64,000 nucleotides of DNA from Parvibaculum lavamentivorans DS-1 (GTDB taxonomy: Bacteria > Pseudomonadota > Alphaproteobacteria > Parvibaculales > Parvibaculaceae): NCBI RefSeq assembly GCF_000017565.1, contig NC_009719.1, forward strand, positions 2,587,001 through 2,651,000, given 5' to 3'. The notes under the pieces are model-generated. The model was given only the letters and a program-made list of their open reading frames with translations, did not search any database and had not been told where the DNA came from. Each line of letters begins with the position of its first letter. The stretch's first letter is position 1. The translations under genes were made by a program, and so were the position numbers. Below, piece by piece: positions 62,357 to 64,000 of the stretch.

Positions 62357-62839
62357 CTATTTCTTGCGGAAGGCGTCGAGGCTCACCACGTCGCCGGCCG
62401 CGGGCGCCGGTTCTTCCGGCTTCGAGGCCTCGGTGACGCCGCCGGTTGCGTTGTCCTTTGCGACATTGGTGCCGGCGCTTACGCCTTGTACCTGGAACTG
62501 CAGGCCGAACTGTACGCTCGGGTCGAAGAAGCCCTGAACGGCGGCGAAGGGCACCACGAGACGTTCGGGAATCTTGTTGAAGGTGAGGTCGACGGAGAAA
62601 CGTTCCTCGTTCACTTCGAGATTCCAGAACTGGTGCTGGAGCACGATCGTGATTTCTTCGGGATATTGCTTGCGCAGCTTTTCCGAAACCTCGACGCCCG
62701 GTGCGTCGGTGCGGAACGAGATGTAGAAATGATGTTCGCCCGGCAGCCCTTCGTCGCGTGCGATCTTGAGCGCGCGGCGCACCACGCCCCGGAGGGCGTC
62801 CTGCGCCAGCATGTCGTATCGCATCTGGTCTTCAGCCAA
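62357..62839 (-). CDS. sspB: SspB-alpha, ClpXP adaptor protein
   Basis: SspB binds the ssrA tag on stalled-translation products and delivers them to ClpXP. The 160-residue product has the SspB core [33 protein letters not shown] and the strand [38 protein letters not shown] flexible C-terminal tail ends near VSLDAFRKK, which resembles a ClpX-binding segment. The TTG at 62839 has GGAG at good spacing; an ATG at 62824 is an alternative that loses five residues. The tmRNA gene it serves lies just upstream, which suits its role. Confidence 0.9.
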   Translation of the reverse strand: MAEDQMRYDMLAQDALRGVVRRALKIARDEGLPGEHHFYISFRTDAPGVEVSEKLRKQYPEEITIVLQHQFWNLEVNEERFSVDLTFNKIPERLVVPFAAVQGFFDPSVQFGLQFQVQGVSAGTNVAKDNATGGVTEASKPEEPAPAAGDVVSLDAFRKK

Positions 62840-62985
62840 GTCAGTGCTCCAAGCGTCGAGTCGTGAATGCCAATGCCGCGATTCAATCAGCGTTTAAGGT
62901 TTAAATCCAGATGCAGCCGTCATGCGCAGCGATTTCGCGGGAGAGATTTCCCTTTTTGTGGCGCTGGCGACACCGGAATGCGGAC

Positions 62986-63312
62986 AAAAAAGTGGGGGCT
63001 TCTGTTGCCAGGTGCCCCCGAACCCCGCCTTACCCGGCTAAAGGTAAGGACTTAAATCGAGGTTGTCGCACTGCATTAAGCAGCGAGACGCGCCTCAGCA
63101 TAGTTGTCGTTGGCAACTATAAAACGGCCCGATGACGGCGGAACCATGCCGGGCAAAAAGACTGTCTTTACACCCTCGTCGATCCTGGTTCGCCCCCAAG
63201 GTCCCTGCCGCGACAGGGAAAATTGGTGGAGGCGCCGGGTACTGCCCCCGGGTCCGAATGGTTTATTACACAATCCGTTTATCGCCATAGCCGGTCGGAA
63301 ATCCGTCCGGCA
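62986..63312 (-). ncRNA. ssrA: tmRNA, two-piece circularly permuted type
   Basis: Transfer-messenger RNA rescues stalled ribosomes and adds a degradation tag. On the minus strand the order is permuted. The acceptor piece comes first and ends in CGCCTCCACCA at 63224, after a T-arm-like CCGGG/CCCGG stem. A 26-nt removed segment with a CCCTG/CAGGG hairpin follows (63223-63198). The coding piece begins with GGGGGCG (63197-63191), which pairs with CGCCTCC of the acceptor. The tag frame encodes ANDNYAEARLAA and a stop (63114-63076). A GGGGGC/GCCCCC stem followed by ACTTTTTT (63019-62986) ends it. The candidate promoter is TTCAAA-16-TATATT, with -10 at 63324-63319. The 5' end is approximate. Confidence 0.93.
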
Positions 63313-63318
63313 CCCATC

Positions 63319-63346
63319 AATATAGGGGCAAAATTCCTTATTTGAA
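63319..63346 (-). promoter_or_regulatory. ssrA: Candidate ssrA promoter
   Basis: On the minus strand TTCAAA, a 16-base spacer and TATATT (63324-63319) lie about 7 bases before the predicted 5' end of the acceptor piece. The -35 overlaps the edge of the dipeptidase gene's end. Confidence 0.45.
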
Positions 63347-63348
63347 GT

Positions 63349-64000
63349 CTAATCGGCAGGAAGTTGCTCACGAAGGAAGCGAATGGCGTTGCCGCCCATG
63401 ATTTTGGCGATTTCCTCGTCCGTAAAACCGGCCTTCTGCATCTCATCGGTCAGGACGGCGAGTTGCGATGTGTCGAAGGCGACCGGTACCGCGCCGTCAT
63501 AATCGGAGCCGAGGGCGACATGATCGACGCCCAGAAAATCGATGGCATAGCGGATCGACTTCACCACCTCTGCGGGGGCGGGGTCGCAGATGGCGCCCGC
63601 CCAGTAGCCGATGCCGACCAAGCCGCCTGCACCCGCTATGCGCTTCATCAGCGCGTCGTCGAGATTGCGGGGGCTGTCGCAGGCCCCCTTGATGCCGGTA
63701 TGGGAGACGACGGTCGGTCTCGTTGCGATGTCGAGCGTGTCCGCCACGACGGCGGGCGAGGCATGGGCGAGGTCGACGATGATGTTGAGGCGTTCCATTT
63801 CGAGCACCGCCTCGCGGCCGAAATCGGTAAGGCCGCCGCCGGAAATCCCGTGCAGTGAGCCGCCGAGCTCATTGTCGAAAAAATGAGTGAGGCCCATCAT
63901 CCGGTAGCCGGCATCATAGAGGCGCTGGATGTTTTCAAGCTTGCCTTCGAGGGCATGCGAGCCTTCGGTCGCTAGGAGGCCGCCGACGGGGCGGCTACCG
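63349..64000 (-). CDS. Membrane dipeptidase (M19), C-terminal fragment
   Basis: The gene runs off the right edge, so the N-terminus is missing; about 217 residues are present. They match peptidase M19 (renal dipeptidase family): TEGSHALEGKLENIQRLYDAG, MGLTHFFDNELGGSLHG, NIIVDLAHASPAVV and GVDHVALGSDYDGAVPV. These include the metal Glu, His and Asp of the binuclear zinc site. The family hydrolyses dipeptides and related amide bonds. Confidence 0.88.
   Translation of the reverse strand, partial: GSRPVGGLLATEGSHALEGKLENIQRLYDAGYRMMGLTHFFDNELGGSLHGISGGGLTDFGREAVLEMERLNIIVDLAHASPAVVADTLDIATRPTVVSHTGIKGACDSPRNLDDALMKRIAGAGGLVGIGYWAGAICDPAPAEVVKSIRYAIDFLGVDHVALGSDYDGAVPVAFDTSQLAVLTDEMQKAGFTDEEIAKIMGGNAIRFLREQLPAD

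Noticed and set aside
63076-63288. 70-codon minus-strand open frame ending in ANDNYAEARLAA
   Set aside because: The frame runs over tmRNA: its last 12 codons are the ssrA tag and its start region covers the acceptor piece. It is an RNA gene, not a protein gene.

Overview
The window is GC-rich chromosomal DNA of an alphaproteobacterium, most likely of the Hyphomicrobiales/Rhizobiales and Parvibaculum-like. This placement is an inference and was not tested by a search. It rests on four things: a complete dcw cell-wall/division cluster in the alphaproteobacterial order preceded by rnpB, a circularly permuted two-piece tmRNA gene with the tag ANDNYAEARLAA, an alpha-type SspB, and a TTAA-N7-TTAA CtrA-like box. 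Most of the window is core housekeeping sequence. I see no phage, insertion sequence, CRISPR array or obvious defence island.

Layout. Positions 1-6084 hold a partial secreted-protein gene and a methionine/one-carbon operon: an ArsR-methyltransferase fusion regulator, metF, and a methionine synthase split into two genes. Positions 6088-15937 carry metabolic and accessory genes: an HxlR regulator divergent from an AhpD-like protein, a 26-codon membrane microprotein, two quinone-oxidoreductase-like enzymes, a 5-oxoprolinase/hydantoinase, a TerB-J-domain protein, an EamA transporter and a peptidoglycan amidase. rnpB (16042-16411) follows, then a long regulatory leader with a CtrA-like box, a promoter and four 10-bp-spaced MraZ boxes.

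The dcw cluster runs from mraZ to ftsZ (16811-35685) with almost every junction overlapping by 4 bp. It makes lipid II (MurE, MurF, MraY, MurD, MurG, MurC, MurB, Ddl) and the divisome (FtsL, FtsI, FtsW, FtsQ, FtsA, FtsZ), and ends in a strong terminator. A convergent acyltransferase gene separates it from lpxC, bamD, recN and ligA.

From 44065 the window holds a CelD-like acyltransferase, aminopeptidase P, PrmA, UvrD, a ClC channel with a CBS-like tail, a thioesterase, a D-lactate/glycolate-type FAD oxidase, a TetR/HlyD pair, a DUF4169 protein, an AsmA protein, a ribbon-helix-helix protein, fumC, sspB, ssrA and a partial dipeptidase. Proximity of sspB to ssrA is functionally apt, because SspB delivers ssrA-tagged proteins to ClpXP.

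The least explained material is intergenic. Three copies of a triple CTGTCAT-like 11-bp direct repeat resemble PhoB/OmpR-family sites, each followed by a hairpin. There is also a four-copy GGGGATATC tandem array, and four inverted-repeat elements of at least three families.
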